64,000 bases of DNA from SIG307 sp964545045 (GTDB lineage Bacteria; Bacillota; Clostridia; Lachnospirales; Lachnospiraceae). The notes beneath the pieces are model-generated. The model searched no databases and was not told where the DNA came from. It was given only the letters and a program-made list of their open reading frames with translations. The stretch spans positions 1 to 64,000 of the forward strand of contig CAZJEN010000006.1 in NCBI GenBank assembly GCA_964545045.1. The letters are read 5' to 3'. Of this stretch, positions 52,023-61,681 are shown one piece after another. Made by a program: the position numbers and the translations under genes. How positions within the stretch are numbered: the stretch's first letter is position 1; every line of letters begins with the position of its first letter.

Positions 52023-53087
52023 CTAGTTATGCTCCTTCGGAATGGACACGAAAATGTGAAATCCGTTCTGGGTGGAAAAGCGGATGGTTCCCTTTAGGGA
52101 TGCCACTCTTGCCTGCATGTTTTCCAGACCCATGCCGGTACTGTTTTCGGGAATCCGGACATTCGTACCGTTATCTGCAATCGAAAGCTGGTACAGGGAT
52201 GTAAATTCCTTCATGCTGATGCGGATGGTGTCTGCATTGCTGTGCTTTGTGATGTTCGCCAAAGCCTCTTTCATAATCGTGAGAAAACAATAGGTGACAG
52301 GCACCGAAAGCTCCGGGGCAATGTCATATTCAAAAAAGGTCCGGTAGGAGGTGTAGTCCGTCAAAAGCTGTTTGGCGGAGGTCTCCAAATCCAGGGCATC
52401 GTCCCACAAATCATGGACGCTGCTGCGAATGCCTTGCATGGCGGCATCCAGACTTTCCTTTAATAAAAGCAGGGACTCGTCGTCCTTTTTTACCGTCAGC
52501 ATGGCGCCTACCTGCAAAATGGAACGGGATAACAGGTGTCCCACGTTATCGTGGATTTCCCTTGCGATACGGGTACGCTCCTGCAGGGTGGCAATCTTTA
52601 TCTGGGCATCCTGATTTTCGATTAAGGTCTGGGCCTTTTCCTGTAGGGAGAGCCGCTCTTCCGTATCGGTGTCCCGGAGTTTTATGAAATCGGATGAGGT
52701 TTGGGACAGCTGACGTTCTCTATAGGATAGGAGTAGCGCCACACTGAGTAAAAACAAAATCAAAAAGCAGGTGGCGATTCCGTTAAATGTAAAGAAGGAA
52801 CGAATCACCGGCAACAGAGAAACAAGAAGTACCGGTGTCGGACGCTTTACACAGAGCGGATAACAAAGTACCGGAAGGAAAAAGAGTACCTCCGGAAAAA
52901 AGAGGCTGAGCAGTACGCCCAAGCTGAACAATCCGTAGGAAAAGGGAAGAGAAGAAACCAGCTCCTCTACCGTAAGAGCGATAAATACGCATAAAAGGAG
53001 GAAAATCGGTTTGATGGCAGGGGTTGTGGTCAACAGCAGTGCCAGACCGAAAAACAGCAGAATTACTTTGTCCACAATTCCACGCAT
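52023..53087 (-). CDS. Sensor histidine kinase, HisKA_3/DesK-like
   Basis: A 354-residue kinase. The first 125 residues form about five closely packed membrane helices with almost no outer loops, so it is likely to sense the membrane itself or a partner within it. A coiled coil leads to the phospho-acceptor motif RIAREIHDNVGHLL (His179). The ATPase domain has EALANITKHSNA (N box) and NSTGMGLENMQARV (G box). AAGGAGG precedes ATG 53087. It is transcribed away from the ABC operon, which begins about 250 bases upstream. Confidence 0.94.
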   Translation of the reverse strand: MRGIVDKVILLFFGLALLLTTTPAIKPIFLLLCVFIALTVEELVSSLPFSYGLFSLGVLLSLFFPEVLFFLPVLCYPLCVKRPTPVLLVSLLPVIRSFFTFNGIATCFLILFLLSVALLLSYRERQLSQTSSDFIKLRDTDTEERLSLQEKAQTLIENQDAQIKIATLQERTRIAREIHDNVGHLLSRSILQVGAMLTVKKDDESLLLLKESLDAAMQGIRSSVHDLWDDALDLETSAKQLLTDYTSYRTFFEYDIAPELSVPVTYCFLTIMKEALANITKHSNADTIRISMKEFTSLYQLSIADNGTNVRIPENSTGMGLENMQARVASLKGTIRFSTQNGFHIFVSIPKEHN

Positions 53088-53225
53088 GGTGTTCCTCCTT
53101 TCCTTTTATGGGCGCGGTCCCCTTTTTACGATTTTTGGAATTTTTTGGATGGCATCTGTGTGTGAAATGCTTCCAAACAAACTAAGTGTACCACAGATTG
53201 CCGGGATTGAAAAGCCAAAAACAGA

Positions 53226-53255
53226 TGACATTTGTCACTTTCTCTTTCTGACAAA
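53226..53255. promoter_or_regulatory. Candidate response-regulator binding site between divergent operons
   Basis: TGACA-TT-TGTCA (53226-53237) is a perfect palindrome with a two-base centre; TGACAAA (53249-53255) adds a third half-site complementary to TTTGTCA (53231-53237). The group is centred about 45 bases upstream of a TATGAT (53285-53290) that has no good -35, as expected for an activated promoter. Confidence 0.45.
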
Positions 53256-53335
53256 CGACACTGGAATGTGAGTTTTGTCTTTGGTATGATAGGGGCATAA
53301 GATGCGAAACCGTGTTTGGTATGAAAGGAGACACT

Positions 53336-54283
53336 ATGAATACAGTAGTTAAGATTGAGAATCTGGTAAAGCGGTACAAGGAGCTGGTGGCGGTGGACCA
53401 CATGAATTTGTCTATTGAGAAGGGAGAGGTATTCGGGCTGTTGGGACCGAACGGCAGCGGTAAGTCTACGATTATCAATTGTCTGCTTTCTCTGACGGAG
53501 TATGACAAGGGAGAGATTACCGTATTTGGTGAGAAGATGCGGGCGGACAATTATTCCGTGAAGGGCCGCATCGGAGTGGTACTGCAGAATGTGGCAGTGT
53601 TTGATGAATTGACCGTGTATGAGAATATCGATTACTTCTGCAGCCTGTATGTGAAGGATAGGGAAAAGAGAAAGGCGATGGTTCAGGAAGCGATTGCTTT
53701 TGTAGGGCTGGAGGATTTTACAAAGTTTTATCCGAAGAAGCTATCCGGTGGGTTGCTTCGCCGGTTAAATATTGCCTGCGGCATTGCACACAAACCGGAT
53801 CTCATTATCTTTGATGAGCCGACGGTGGCTATCGATCCGCAGAGCCGGAATAAAATTTTAGAGGGAATTATGGAATTGAACCGTCAGGGAGCTACGATTA
53901 TTTATACGTCCCACTATATGGAAGAGGTGGAGCAGATTTGTTCCAGAATCGCTATCATCGACAAGGGACAGCTGGTGGCAACCGGTACGAAGGATGAGTT
54001 AAAGAGCATGATTCAGACCGGTGAGACCATCCGCGTGGAGGTGCCGGAGCTGACCAGTGAGGCTATGTTCGGGTTGGAGAAGCTTTCCCATGTGCTTTCT
54101 GTGGAGTACAACGACGGACTGGCAACCATTAAGTGCAACGGCGGACGACACAACGTACTGCATGTGCTGGAATTTTTAAATAATGCGGAGATCTCCTTCG
54201 GCAGAGTGTTTGCGGAGCAGCCGACTTTAAACGATGTGTTCCTCGAAATTACCGGTAAGGAACTCCGGGATGAAGTACAGTAA
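53336..54283 (+). CDS. ABC-2-type exporter ATPase
   Basis: About 315 residues. Walker A GPNGSGKST (near residue 40), signature LSGGLLRRL, Walker B LIIFDEPTVAIDP and switch His in IYTSHYMEE. The C-terminal 90 residues form the extra domain of drug/lantibiotic-exporting ATPases of this class. ATG 53336 follows AAAGGAG; an in-frame start eight codons upstream precedes that site. Two permease genes follow at once. Divergent from the NarL-type two-component genes, it is likely to be induced by them as a defence against membrane-active compounds. Confidence 0.93.
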   Translation: MNTVVKIENLVKRYKELVAVDHMNLSIEKGEVFGLLGPNGSGKSTIINCLLSLTEYDKGEITVFGEKMRADNYSVKGRIGVVLQNVAVFDELTVYENIDYFCSLYVKDREKRKAMVQEAIAFVGLEDFTKFYPKKLSGGLLRRLNIACGIAHKPDLIIFDEPTVAIDPQSRNKILEGIMELNRQGATIIYTSHYMEEVEQICSRIAIIDKGQLVATGTKDELKSMIQTGETIRVEVPELTSEAMFGLEKLSHVLSVEYNDGLATIKCNGGRHNVLHVLEFLNNAEISFGRVFAEQPTLNDVFLEITGKELRDEVQ

Positions 54284-54294
54284 GGGGGATGACC

Positions 54295-55437
54295 ATGATA
54301 CATTATGTTTATCGATTAAAACGATTATTACGGATGAGAACGCTGTTCTTCTGGTCCATTGTATTCCCGCTCCTGTTAGGAACGGTATTTAAAGTAGCCT
54401 TTTCGGAAGCTACCGGGAAGGATTGGGGCTTTGCCACGATTCCGGTGGCGGTAGTGGAAGAAGAGAGTGAAGAGGATGAGATGTTTCTGACCTTCCTTAC
54501 GGAGATGAAAAACGGGGATGTGCCGTTTTTTACGGTAATGGAATGCGACAGGGAGACGGCAGAGGAATTACTGACCGACGGAGAACTTGCTGCGGTCGTT
54601 ATAACAGGAGAAGAGACCAAGGTGCTTCTTAGGGAAAACGGACTGAATTCCACCATTGTGAAGACTGTGATGGACGGATATTTGCAGAGTAAGGATATGT
54701 TTATAGAGGCTGCAATGAGAGGGAAGTTGCCAGAGGTTATGGTAGCCTTTTCCGAGGAGGTCACCACCCTTTCCGCAAAGGAATTTGAGGGTGCCGCAAC
54801 GGACCCGTTTGTGCAGTATTTTTATGCACTCATTGCCATGGCAAGTCTGTACGGTGCCATGTACGGCATTATGAATACCAATGAGTTGAATCAAAAGTTC
54901 TCCGTTGTGTCGGCCAGACGTCTGGCCGCACCGATGCGGACGGTGCCTACGGTGCTTTGTGATGTGGCAGCGGCCTTTACCATCCAGTATTTGCAGTTTT
55001 TGATTATTCTTGCGTATTCTATCCTGATACTGAAGGTGGACTTCGGAGCAGTAAGCGGCTGGGTGTTCCTGGGCGGAGTGTTCTATAGTTTGCTTGGTGT
55101 GTTGATAGGATATTTTATCGGAACCGTAGTACAAAAAAGCGACAGCTTGCAGAATTCCATTATGATGGGCAGTGTCATGTTCAGTTGTTTTTTGGCGGGG
55201 CTCATGGTAGGAAACATTCGTATAGCCATTGAACTGACGGTGCCGGTGGTGAACCGGATTAATCCGGCAACGCTTATTGCCGATTCCATGCAGGCGTTGT
55301 GTATTATGAGGGATATGGAAAAGTTCGTAAGTTGCTTATTCGGAATTGCGGTTTGGTGTATTTGTTTGATTTGCGGAAGCATGCTTGTAGTGATGCTTCG
55401 CCAAAAGAAAGCGGGAAGGAGCGTGGCTAAGGCATGA
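54295..55437 (+). CDS. ABC-2-type permease, first subunit
   Basis: About 380 residues with the ABC-2 (YhfE/NatB-like) plan: one N-terminal helix, an outer domain of about 150 residues (to about 175), then five helices. FAVVSARRLAAPMRTVPTVL-type sequence (FSVVSARRLAAPMR) is the amphipathic coupling region, and SDSLQNSIMMGSVMF the next helix pair. Start ATG 54295 is six bases after GGGGG; ATG 54289 is too close. The stop codon overlaps the next permease start by four bases. Confidence 0.85.
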   Translation: MIHYVYRLKRLLRMRTLFFWSIVFPLLLGTVFKVAFSEATGKDWGFATIPVAVVEEESEEDEMFLTFLTEMKNGDVPFFTVMECDRETAEELLTDGELAAVVITGEETKVLLRENGLNSTIVKTVMDGYLQSKDMFIEAAMRGKLPEVMVAFSEEVTTLSAKEFEGAATDPFVQYFYALIAMASLYGAMYGIMNTNELNQKFSVVSARRLAAPMRTVPTVLCDVAAAFTIQYLQFLIILAYSILILKVDFGAVSGWVFLGGVFYSLLGVLIGYFIGTVVQKSDSLQNSIMMGSVMFSCFLAGLMVGNIRIAIELTVPVVNRINPATLIADSMQALCIMRDMEKFVSCLFGIAVWCICLICGSMLVVMLRQKKAGRSVAKA

Positions 55438-56564
55438 AAGTTGTATTAAAGATTGTGAAAAAGGCATTGCCTTCGGTCAGTGCGTATTTTGTGATTTTCT
55501 TTGGACTTACCATTCTGATGTCTTTTTTCTCGGGAAAAGACCAGGAGAAGATGTACCAGGCTACGGCGCTTACCATCTATGCGGAGGACAAGGAAGAATC
55601 TGTGTTATCCAAGGCATTGCTTTTGTATCTGGCACAGGAAAATGAAGTGGAGACAGAGTACGACAAGGAAATGTTGTCGGAGCTTGTGTTTACCGGTATG
55701 GTGGACTATGTGGTGTATTTTGAGGAAGGCTTTTCGGAGAACTTTCTGGAGGGGAAAAAGGGAGGTATCGAGCGCCTCAGTACAAAGCCGAATATGGCCT
55801 TTCTGGATCAGAAAATCGAATTGTTTTTTCAATACGTGAGAGCGGAGCTTGCCATGGGAAAGACGTTAGAGGAAGCCTGTGCATCGGTGCTTGAAAACAC
55901 GGAATATCGTGCACAGACCGAGGTGTTGTCAGGGCGTCAGTCCATGAGCACAAGGCCGGGATACTTTTTCTTTACTTTTCTGGCTTATATTTTGCCCTGT
56001 ATTTTGATTATGATACTGGGACCGGTGATGTTTGCGTTTTATCGGAAAGACATCAAGATGCGTACCGATTGCGGCATGGTAAGTGTACGAAAGCAAAACG
56101 TAGAGGTAGTAAAAGGTATCGTAGTGGTTGCGATAGCACTATGGGCCCTGTTTGTGGTGTTGGGCGCTATTATTTACATCGGGGATTTTACACCGGCAGA
56201 ATATTTGCTGGGTACATTAAACAGCTTTGCGATTTTACTGTTTTCCGTGGCGGTTTCGGTACTGCTGGGCGTGTTGTTACCGAGTGTGGAGTCGTTAAAC
56301 GGTGCCAGCAATATCTTGGGTCTGGGCATGTCCTTCCTTAGCGGTGTATTTGTACCGTCCTATCTTTTGCCGGACTATGTGAACAAAATCGGTGAGTTTC
56401 TGCCGGCAGGCTGGTATATGAAAAACGTAACGCTGTTGAACGGAGAGGGGGCTGCTACGGCGCATTTGAGGGAGTTTCTGACAAACTGCGGAGTCATCGC
56501 AATCTTTGCGGTAGCAACCTTTGGAGTGTTTTTAGTGGTGGTGAAGAGAAGAAAGGCGGCGTAA
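55434..56564 (+). CDS. ABC-2-type permease, second subunit
   Basis: A 376-residue partner with the same plan: N-terminal helix (about 15-32), outer domain (to about 175), then five or six helices. FYRKDIKMRTDCGMVSVRKQN is the coupling segment and FLSGVFVPSYLLPDYVNKIGEFLPAGWYMKN is the conserved end region seen in many ABC-2 exporters (given here in part only). Translation is coupled by ATGA to the previous gene. It ends at a terminator (56583). Confidence 0.85.
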   Translation: MKVVLKIVKKALPSVSAYFVIFFGLTILMSFFSGKDQEKMYQATALTIYAEDKEESVLSKALLLYLAQENEVETEYDKEMLSELVFTGMVDYVVYFEEGFSENFLEGKKGGIERLSTKPNMAFLDQKIELFFQYVRAELAMGKTLEEACASVLENTEYRAQTEVLSGRQSMSTRPGYFFFTFLAYILPCILIMILGPVMFAFYRKDIKMRTDCGMVSVRKQNVEVVKGIVVVAIALWALFVVLGAIIYIGDFTPAEYLLGTLNSFAILLFSVAVSVLLGVLLPSVESLNGASNILGLGMSFLSGVFVPSYLLPDYVNKIGEFLPAGWYMKNVTLLNGEGAATAHLREFLTNCGVIAIFAVATFGVFLVVVKRRKAA

Positions 56565-56582
56565 GCGGATAGATAAAAACGG

Positions 56583-56624
56583 AAAGCATATAGGTAAATT
56601 GTAAAAGATTTGCGTATATGCTTT
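56583..56624 (+). terminator. Terminator of the ABC-2 operon
   Basis: AAAGCATATA (56583-56592) and TATATGCTTT (56615-56624) pair perfectly around a 22-base loop that can form its own short stem, followed by TTTT. TTGGAA (56630-56635), 18 bases, TAGTAT (56654-56659) just downstream is a weak promoter for the next two-component genes. Confidence 0.75.
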
Positions 56625-56736
56625 TTTTATTGGAAAAAGGCGGAAGGATATGGTAGTATGATAGACAGAGTTTGTGATTGTGGGAATAGACCGTGAGGAG
56701 AGAGACATAAGGACTTCCCGGAGAAAGGGTGACGGA

Positions 56737-57414
56737 ATGAACAGAGTATTGGTGATTGAAGACGACAGCGCATTGGGACAAGGAATCTGTCTGGCATTGC
56801 AAAGTGAGGCATTGACGGCAGAGTTATGTCGTACGCTTTCCGAGGCACGAAAACGACAGGAGATAGAGCAGTTTGATTTGCTTTTACTGGATGTGAATCT
56901 TCCGGACGGAAACGGAATGGAATATTTGAAGGAACTGCGAAGGAATAGCTGGCTTCCGGTGATTTTACTGACGGCGAATGATTTGGAAACGGACATTGTG
57001 GCAGGACTTGAGCTGGGGGCGGATGATTATATCACAAAGCCTTTTTCTTTGGCGGTGTTGCGAGCAAGGGTGAATACCCAGCTTCGGAAGGCTTCGGAAA
57101 GGTCAAGCGGGGTAGTGGAAATTGATAGCTACCGGTTTGATTTTGAGCGGATGGAGTTTTATAAGGGGAAGCAGGAGCTGGTACTTAGCAAAACGGAGCA
57201 GAAACTTTTGCGCATCTTGGTCACAAACCGCGGAATTACGTTAAGCAGAAACGATTTGATTGACCGGATTTGGACGGACGGTGCGGATTATGTGGACGAA
57301 AATGCTCTTTCCGTGACGGTAAAACGGTTGCGGGACAAGCTGGAGGAGATACCGGCAAAGCCGAAGTATTTGAAAACCGTGTACGGCATCGGATATACAT
57401 GGGAGGGAAAGTAA
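56737..57414 (+). CDS. OmpR-type response regulator
   Basis: A 225-residue regulator with receiver domain (VLVIEDD; Asp52 in LLLLDVNLPDG; Lys in DDYITKPFSL) and a winged-helix DNA-binding domain (LVLSKTEQKLLRILVTNRG, SVTVKRLRDKLEE). ATG 56737 was chosen because residues upstream are not part of the family and a purine-rich AAAGGGTGACGGA lies before it. The kinase gene follows directly after the stop codon. It probably controls the MacB-like transporter genes at 58483. Confidence 0.95.
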   Translation: MNRVLVIEDDSALGQGICLALQSEALTAELCRTLSEARKRQEIEQFDLLLLDVNLPDGNGMEYLKELRRNSWLPVILLTANDLETDIVAGLELGADDYITKPFSLAVLRARVNTQLRKASERSSGVVEIDSYRFDFERMEFYKGKQELVLSKTEQKLLRILVTNRGITLSRNDLIDRIWTDGADYVDENALSVTVKRLRDKLEEIPAKPKYLKTVYGIGYTWEGK

Positions 57415-58377
57415 ATGGGGTATGAAGAACTTGCAGGAAGCGGACAACAAATGCTATGGTTTTGTATCGGTGTTGCTCTTTGTGTGCTTGCAGGTATCGT
57501 GATACTGATTTCCGTAGGGGTGGTATTGCGGTATCGTCATCGGGAAAAAATCTTGCTGAAGCGCTTGGATGGGATGCTGGATGCGGCGATAAACGGAGAC
57601 TTTACCGTTTCCTCCTTTGACGAAAGCTTGTTATCCGAGGTGGAAGCAAAGTTCTCACAATATCTTTCGGCTTCGGCACTGTCCGCAAAAAATGTGTCGG
57701 AGGAAAAAGAGGAAATCAAGCAACTGATTTCTGAGTTGTCCCATCAGACGAAAACTCCCATTACGAATTTTCTGTTGTATACGGAGCTTCTGGCGGAACA
57801 GGAGCTGTCGGCAGAAGGGCGTACCTATGTGGAAATGCTGCAGGGGCAGGCAAAGCGTATGGAATTTTTCGTGGAAGCCTTTGTGAAAGCTTCCCGGCTG
57901 GAAACGGGAGTGTTTCGTTTTCATAAAAAGGATTCTGAACCGGCAGTCTTATTGGAACGGGTGGCACGACAGTTTGAACTGAGGGCAAAGGAAAAGGGAA
58001 TTGAGCTTTGCGTAGAGGAAACGGAGGCTTCCCAGACGATAAGATTGGATGTGAAGTGGACGGAGGAAGCCTTGGAAAATCTTGTGGATAATGCCATAAA
58101 GTATACGCCGGAGGGGGGAAAGGTGACCTTACGGGCAATTCCTTATGAGATGTTTTGGAAAATTGATGTGGAGGATACCGGTATCGGAATTCCGGAGGAG
58201 GAACGCAGTAAGGTGTTCGGACGTTTTTACCGCTCGGAGACCGTAGCGGAGACGGAAGGAATCGGCATCGGATTGTATCTGGTACGTCAGATTGTTTCCG
58301 GACAAGGCGGTTATGTGAAGCTTTCTGATGGAAGCGAAGGAGGAACGGTGGTTTCGGTGTTTTTACCGAGAGAATAG
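57415..58377 (+). CDS. Sensor histidine kinase, single membrane helix
   Basis: A 320-residue kinase with one N-terminal membrane helix (about 14-38) and essentially no outer domain, then a HisKA domain with ELSHQTKTPITN (His110) and an ATPase domain with NLVDNAIKYTPEGG, DTGIGIPEEERSKVFGRFYR and GIGIGLYLVRQIV. Kinases lacking an outer sensor often depend on a neighbouring transporter for signal input (BceS-type), and such a transporter follows. It begins directly after the regulator stop codon. Confidence 0.94.
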   Translation: MGYEELAGSGQQMLWFCIGVALCVLAGIVILISVGVVLRYRHREKILLKRLDGMLDAAINGDFTVSSFDESLLSEVEAKFSQYLSASALSAKNVSEEKEEIKQLISELSHQTKTPITNFLLYTELLAEQELSAEGRTYVEMLQGQAKRMEFFVEAFVKASRLETGVFRFHKKDSEPAVLLERVARQFELRAKEKGIELCVEETEASQTIRLDVKWTEEALENLVDNAIKYTPEGGKVTLRAIPYEMFWKIDVEDTGIGIPEEERSKVFGRFYRSETVAETEGIGIGLYLVRQIVSGQGGYVKLSDGSEGGTVVSVFLPRE

Positions 58378-58435
58378 CATGGAAATCTTTCAAAACCGTT
58401 AGATTTCGGAAAGAATGTGGAAAGATTTGTATGGT

Positions 58436-58467
58436 AAAGTCTGTGTTGTAAGTGCAATACAGACTTT
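58436..58467 (+). terminator. Stem-loop between the kinase and the ABC genes
   Basis: Arms 58436-58448 and 58455-58467 pair over 13 bases with one G-U around TAAGTG, followed by TTTTTT and then GGAGG for the next gene. A TATGGT (58430-58435) directly precedes the stem. It is a terminator for the two-component transcript or an attenuator for the ABC genes; the weak -35 in front (CGGAAA) would fit an activated promoter. Confidence 0.7.
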
Positions 58468-58482
58468 TTTGGAGGTAGGGAA

Positions 58483-59154
58483 ATGGTGATTCTGGAAACG
58501 CAGGAATTAAAAAAGTATTACGGAACCGGTGAGACGCAGGTGCGTGCATTGGATGATGTCAGTTTTTCCGTGGAGAAGGGAGAGTTCGTGGCTATTGTAG
58601 GGTCCTCTGGTTCAGGAAAATCCACGCTGTTACATATGCTGGGCGGCTTGGACCGTCCCACGGCGGGAAAGGTGTTTGTGGACGGGAAGGAGTTATCGAC
58701 GCTTAAGGAAGAGGAACTGACGATTTTCCGACGCCGAAAAATCGGATTTGTATTTCAAAGTTACAATCTGGTTCCGGTGTTAAATGTGTATGAAAACATT
58801 GTGCTTCCCATTCGTTTGGACGGAAACAAGGTGGATGAGGAATATGTGAACCGGGTAGTGGAGGCATTGGGGTTGGAGACAAAGCTTTGGAATCTGCCGA
58901 ACCAGCTTTCCGGCGGACAGCAGCAGAGAGTGGCAATTGCAAGGGCACTGGCAACGAAGCCGGCGATATTGCTGGCGGATGAGCCTACGGGAAACTTAGA
59001 CAGTAAGACCGGTTTGGATGTAATGGGACTGTTAAAGGTGACAGGAGAGCGGTTCGGTCAGACCATTGTCATGATTACCCATAATGAAGAAATTGCCCAG
59101 ATGGCAGACCGTATCGTGCGTATCGAAGACGGTCAGGTTACGGTCAGGGGGTGA
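58483..59154 (+). CDS. MacB/LolD-type ABC ATPase
   Basis: The 223-residue ATPase has Walker A GSSGSGKST (residues 40-48), Q-loop FVFQSYNLVPVL, signature LSGGQQQRVAIARAL (near 142), Walker B ILLADEPTGNLDSKTG and switch His in MITHNEE. This is the class that drives FtsX/MacB/BceB permeases. GGAGG precedes ATG 58483. The permease follows after four bases. Confidence 0.96.
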   Translation: MVILETQELKKYYGTGETQVRALDDVSFSVEKGEFVAIVGSSGSGKSTLLHMLGGLDRPTAGKVFVDGKELSTLKEEELTIFRRRKIGFVFQSYNLVPVLNVYENIVLPIRLDGNKVDEEYVNRVVEALGLETKLWNLPNQLSGGQQQRVAIARALATKPAILLADEPTGNLDSKTGLDVMGLLKVTGERFGQTIVMITHNEEIAQMADRIVRIEDGQVTVRG

Positions 59155-59158
59155 GAAT

Positions 59159-61678
59159 ATGGTGAAGGTGGCAAATCGGGGCTGTATCCGGGAATTGTCC
59201 CGGAAAAGTCTGCGGGCATCCAAATCCCGTAATCTTGTGGCAATTTGTGCTATCGCGTTGACTACGGTATTGTTTACCGTTTTGTTTACGGTATTGCTCT
59301 CTTTATATTATTCCTTGCAGGAGTCTAACTTCCGGCAGGCAGGAGGCAGAGCACACGGAAGCATTAAGAATCTGACAAAGGAGCAAGCGGATACGTTAAA
59401 GGGAGATTCACTGATTAAGGAGTACGGAATACGGCATTTTCTCGGAGGTGCAGAGGGGGACGCGTTTGCAAAAACCACGGTAGAGGTGGGCTACAGTGAC
59501 GAAAACTATGCTTTATGGAGCTTTTGTACTCCGACGGAGGGACGGCTTCCGAAGGAGGGTACCAATGAGGCTGCGACGGACTTGTCGGTGCTCAAATTGT
59601 TGGGAGTCGAACCGGAGTTAGGGGCAGAGTTTACGATTTCCATCGGTATGGGAGAGCATAAGGTGGAGCGGACCTTTATCCTGTGTGGTTTTTGGGAGAG
59701 TGATGTGGTGGCACCTGCCCATCATGTATTGCTTGCCGACAGTACGGTAGGGGAAGTGTTATGCGGTGTGGGGCTTTCGGAAACGCTGGAAACCGGTCTT
59801 TACGGTTCCCGGACGTTGGATGTGATGTTAAAAAATGAGATGAATATCGAGGATAATCTGGTTGAGATTTTGAGAAAAAACGGCTATTCCCCGGAGGAGA
59901 TTTCATTTGGTGTGAACTGGGGATATACAGCAGCGACACTGTTCAACAATATGGAACCCGGAACGGTGATTGCCGTCGTTGTTATCCTGCTTTTTATGAT
60001 GGGAACCGGGTATTTGATTATTTATAACGTGTTTCAGATTTCGGTGGTAGGAGAAATCCGATTTTATGGGTTGTTAAAAACCATCGGAACCACACAAAGG
60101 CAAATCCGGCGCATCATCCGGAATCAGGCACTGTTACTCAGTGGGGGAGGAATTCCGATCGGAGCACTTTTGGGGTGGCTTTTAGGCGTTAAGCTGACAC
60201 CGGTTATTTTAGGAGAATTGAATGTGCCCACCGCAAGCGCAGTGTTTCATCCGTTTATTTTTCTGTTTGCTGCAGTTTTTTCCTTGCTTACGGTGCTGAT
60301 ATCTTGTCGCAGACCGGGTCGTATGGCTGCGGCGGTATCTCCGGTGGAAGCGCTTCGTTATACCGAAGGAAACGGAAAAAGACAGTCGGAAAAGAAACGG
60401 AAAGGAAGCGGTTCCCTGTTTTCCATGGCAAAGGAGAATTTGGTACGGAGTAAAAGTAAAACCGTAATTACGATTGTTTCCATGGCGTTGTCGGTGGTGC
60501 TTTTGAATCTGACGGTGGTGTTTACGAGCGGTTTTGATATGGATAAGTATGTGTCCGGGTTTTTTAATGCAGACTTTGTGGTTGCAGACGCGGCATATTT
60601 TAAGTTTAGAGAATTTTGCGAGGAACAGACGGTATCTCAGGAGGTGGTGGATACGATTTCCGCACAGAGTGGGGTGGAAGAGATGGCAAGGGTGTATGCA
60701 GCGAAGAGCGGAGATGTCTATGCATACATGTCGGAGGAAGAGTTTGTTGAGATGGAAAGTATACGGAATCCTCCGGAGACAGTAGAGATGTTGTTAGAAA
60801 TGGTACCGAGAAGTGATGACGGAAGGGTAAAATGGCCGGCACAGGTGCTGGGGATGGAGACGGGAGCCTTAAAGTATGTGGAGGCGATAGAGGGGGATAT
60901 GACAAAGATAAATATCCCTGACGGAAACTATATCGCGGCAGTAGAGGCGAATGGGTGTCTGGTGGAACCGGGGGATAAGGTTACCTTAGATTACGGCGGG
61001 AGCGTATATGAGTACGAAGTGGCTGCGGTGGTATCCGTACCGTATTCTTTGGGATATCGCTATAACGGAGGCAATTATTTTTTGCTGCCGGCAGCAGCCT
61101 TTTGCGAGCATAGCGGAAAAGAGGATATCTTATGTGCAGCCTTTGAGGTGGAGGATACGGCTGAGGACGCAATGGAGCAATTTTTGAACCGCTATACGGA
61201 GCAGATAGCAACGGAGTATGATTATGAGAGTAAGTTTACCATCCGGGCAGAGTTTGAAGATACACGAAGGATGTTTTTCCTTGTGGGCGCTGTGATAAGC
61301 TTTGTTGTGGGAATGATTGGGGTGTTGAATTTTTTCAATTCGATTTTAACCGGAATTCTGGCCAGAAGGAGAGAGTTTGCCATGCTGCAGGCTATCGGTA
61401 TGACGGGACAGCAACTAAAGCGTATGCTGGTTTACGAAGGTCTGATGTATGCGGTGGGAGCTGTGGGAGGAGCATTCCTTATTTGTCTGCTGTCGGCACC
61501 TTTGGCGAAAAGAGCAATGGAAGGGATGTTCTGGTTCTTTACCTATCGGCCGTCGGTACTTCCGTTAGTCCTGGTATTGCCGGTATTTGTTCTTTTGGGA
61601 ATTGCGGTACCGGTTGGGATGTACCGGCTGGTGGCAAAGCAAACGATTGTGGAAAGATTGCGGGAATGTGAGAATTAA
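59159..61678 (+). CDS. Large FtsX/MacB-type permease
   Basis: An 839-residue membrane protein with the 10-helix plan: helix near 25-45, a large outer domain (about 50-280), three helices (about 285-400), a fifth near 455, a second outer domain (about 480-690), and three C-terminal helices (about 700-830). EIRFYGLLKTIGTTQRQIRRII and RREFAMLQAIGMTGQQLKRML are the two FtsX-type coupling segments. Start ATG 59159, just after the ATPase stop; the longer frame overlapping the ATPase is not used. Probably exports or removes membrane-active compounds, controlled by the two-component genes upstream. Confidence 0.92.
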   Translation: MVKVANRGCIRELSRKSLRASKSRNLVAICAIALTTVLFTVLFTVLLSLYYSLQESNFRQAGGRAHGSIKNLTKEQADTLKGDSLIKEYGIRHFLGGAEGDAFAKTTVEVGYSDENYALWSFCTPTEGRLPKEGTNEAATDLSVLKLLGVEPELGAEFTISIGMGEHKVERTFILCGFWESDVVAPAHHVLLADSTVGEVLCGVGLSETLETGLYGSRTLDVMLKNEMNIEDNLVEILRKNGYSPEEISFGVNWGYTAATLFNNMEPGTVIAVVVILLFMMGTGYLIIYNVFQISVVGEIRFYGLLKTIGTTQRQIRRIIRNQALLLSGGGIPIGALLGWLLGVKLTPVILGELNVPTASAVFHPFIFLFAAVFSLLTVLISCRRPGRMAAAVSPVEALRYTEGNGKRQSEKKRKGSGSLFSMAKENLVRSKSKTVITIVSMALSVVLLNLTVVFTSGFDMDKYVSGFFNADFVVADAAYFKFREFCEEQTVSQEVVDTISAQSGVEEMARVYAAKSGDVYAYMSEEEFVEMESIRNPPETVEMLLEMVPRSDDGRVKWPAQVLGMETGALKYVEAIEGDMTKINIPDGNYIAAVEANGCLVEPGDKVTLDYGGSVYEYEVAAVVSVPYSLGYRYNGGNYFLLPAAAFCEHSGKEDILCAAFEVEDTAEDAMEQFLNRYTEQIATEYDYESKFTIRAEFEDTRRMFFLVGAVISFVVGMIGVLNFFNSILTGILARRREFAMLQAIGMTGQQLKRMLVYEGLMYAVGAVGGAFLICLLSAPLAKRAMEGMFWFFTYRPSVLPLVLVLPVFVLLGIAVPVGMYRLVAKQTIVERLRECEN

Positions 61679-61681
61679 GAC

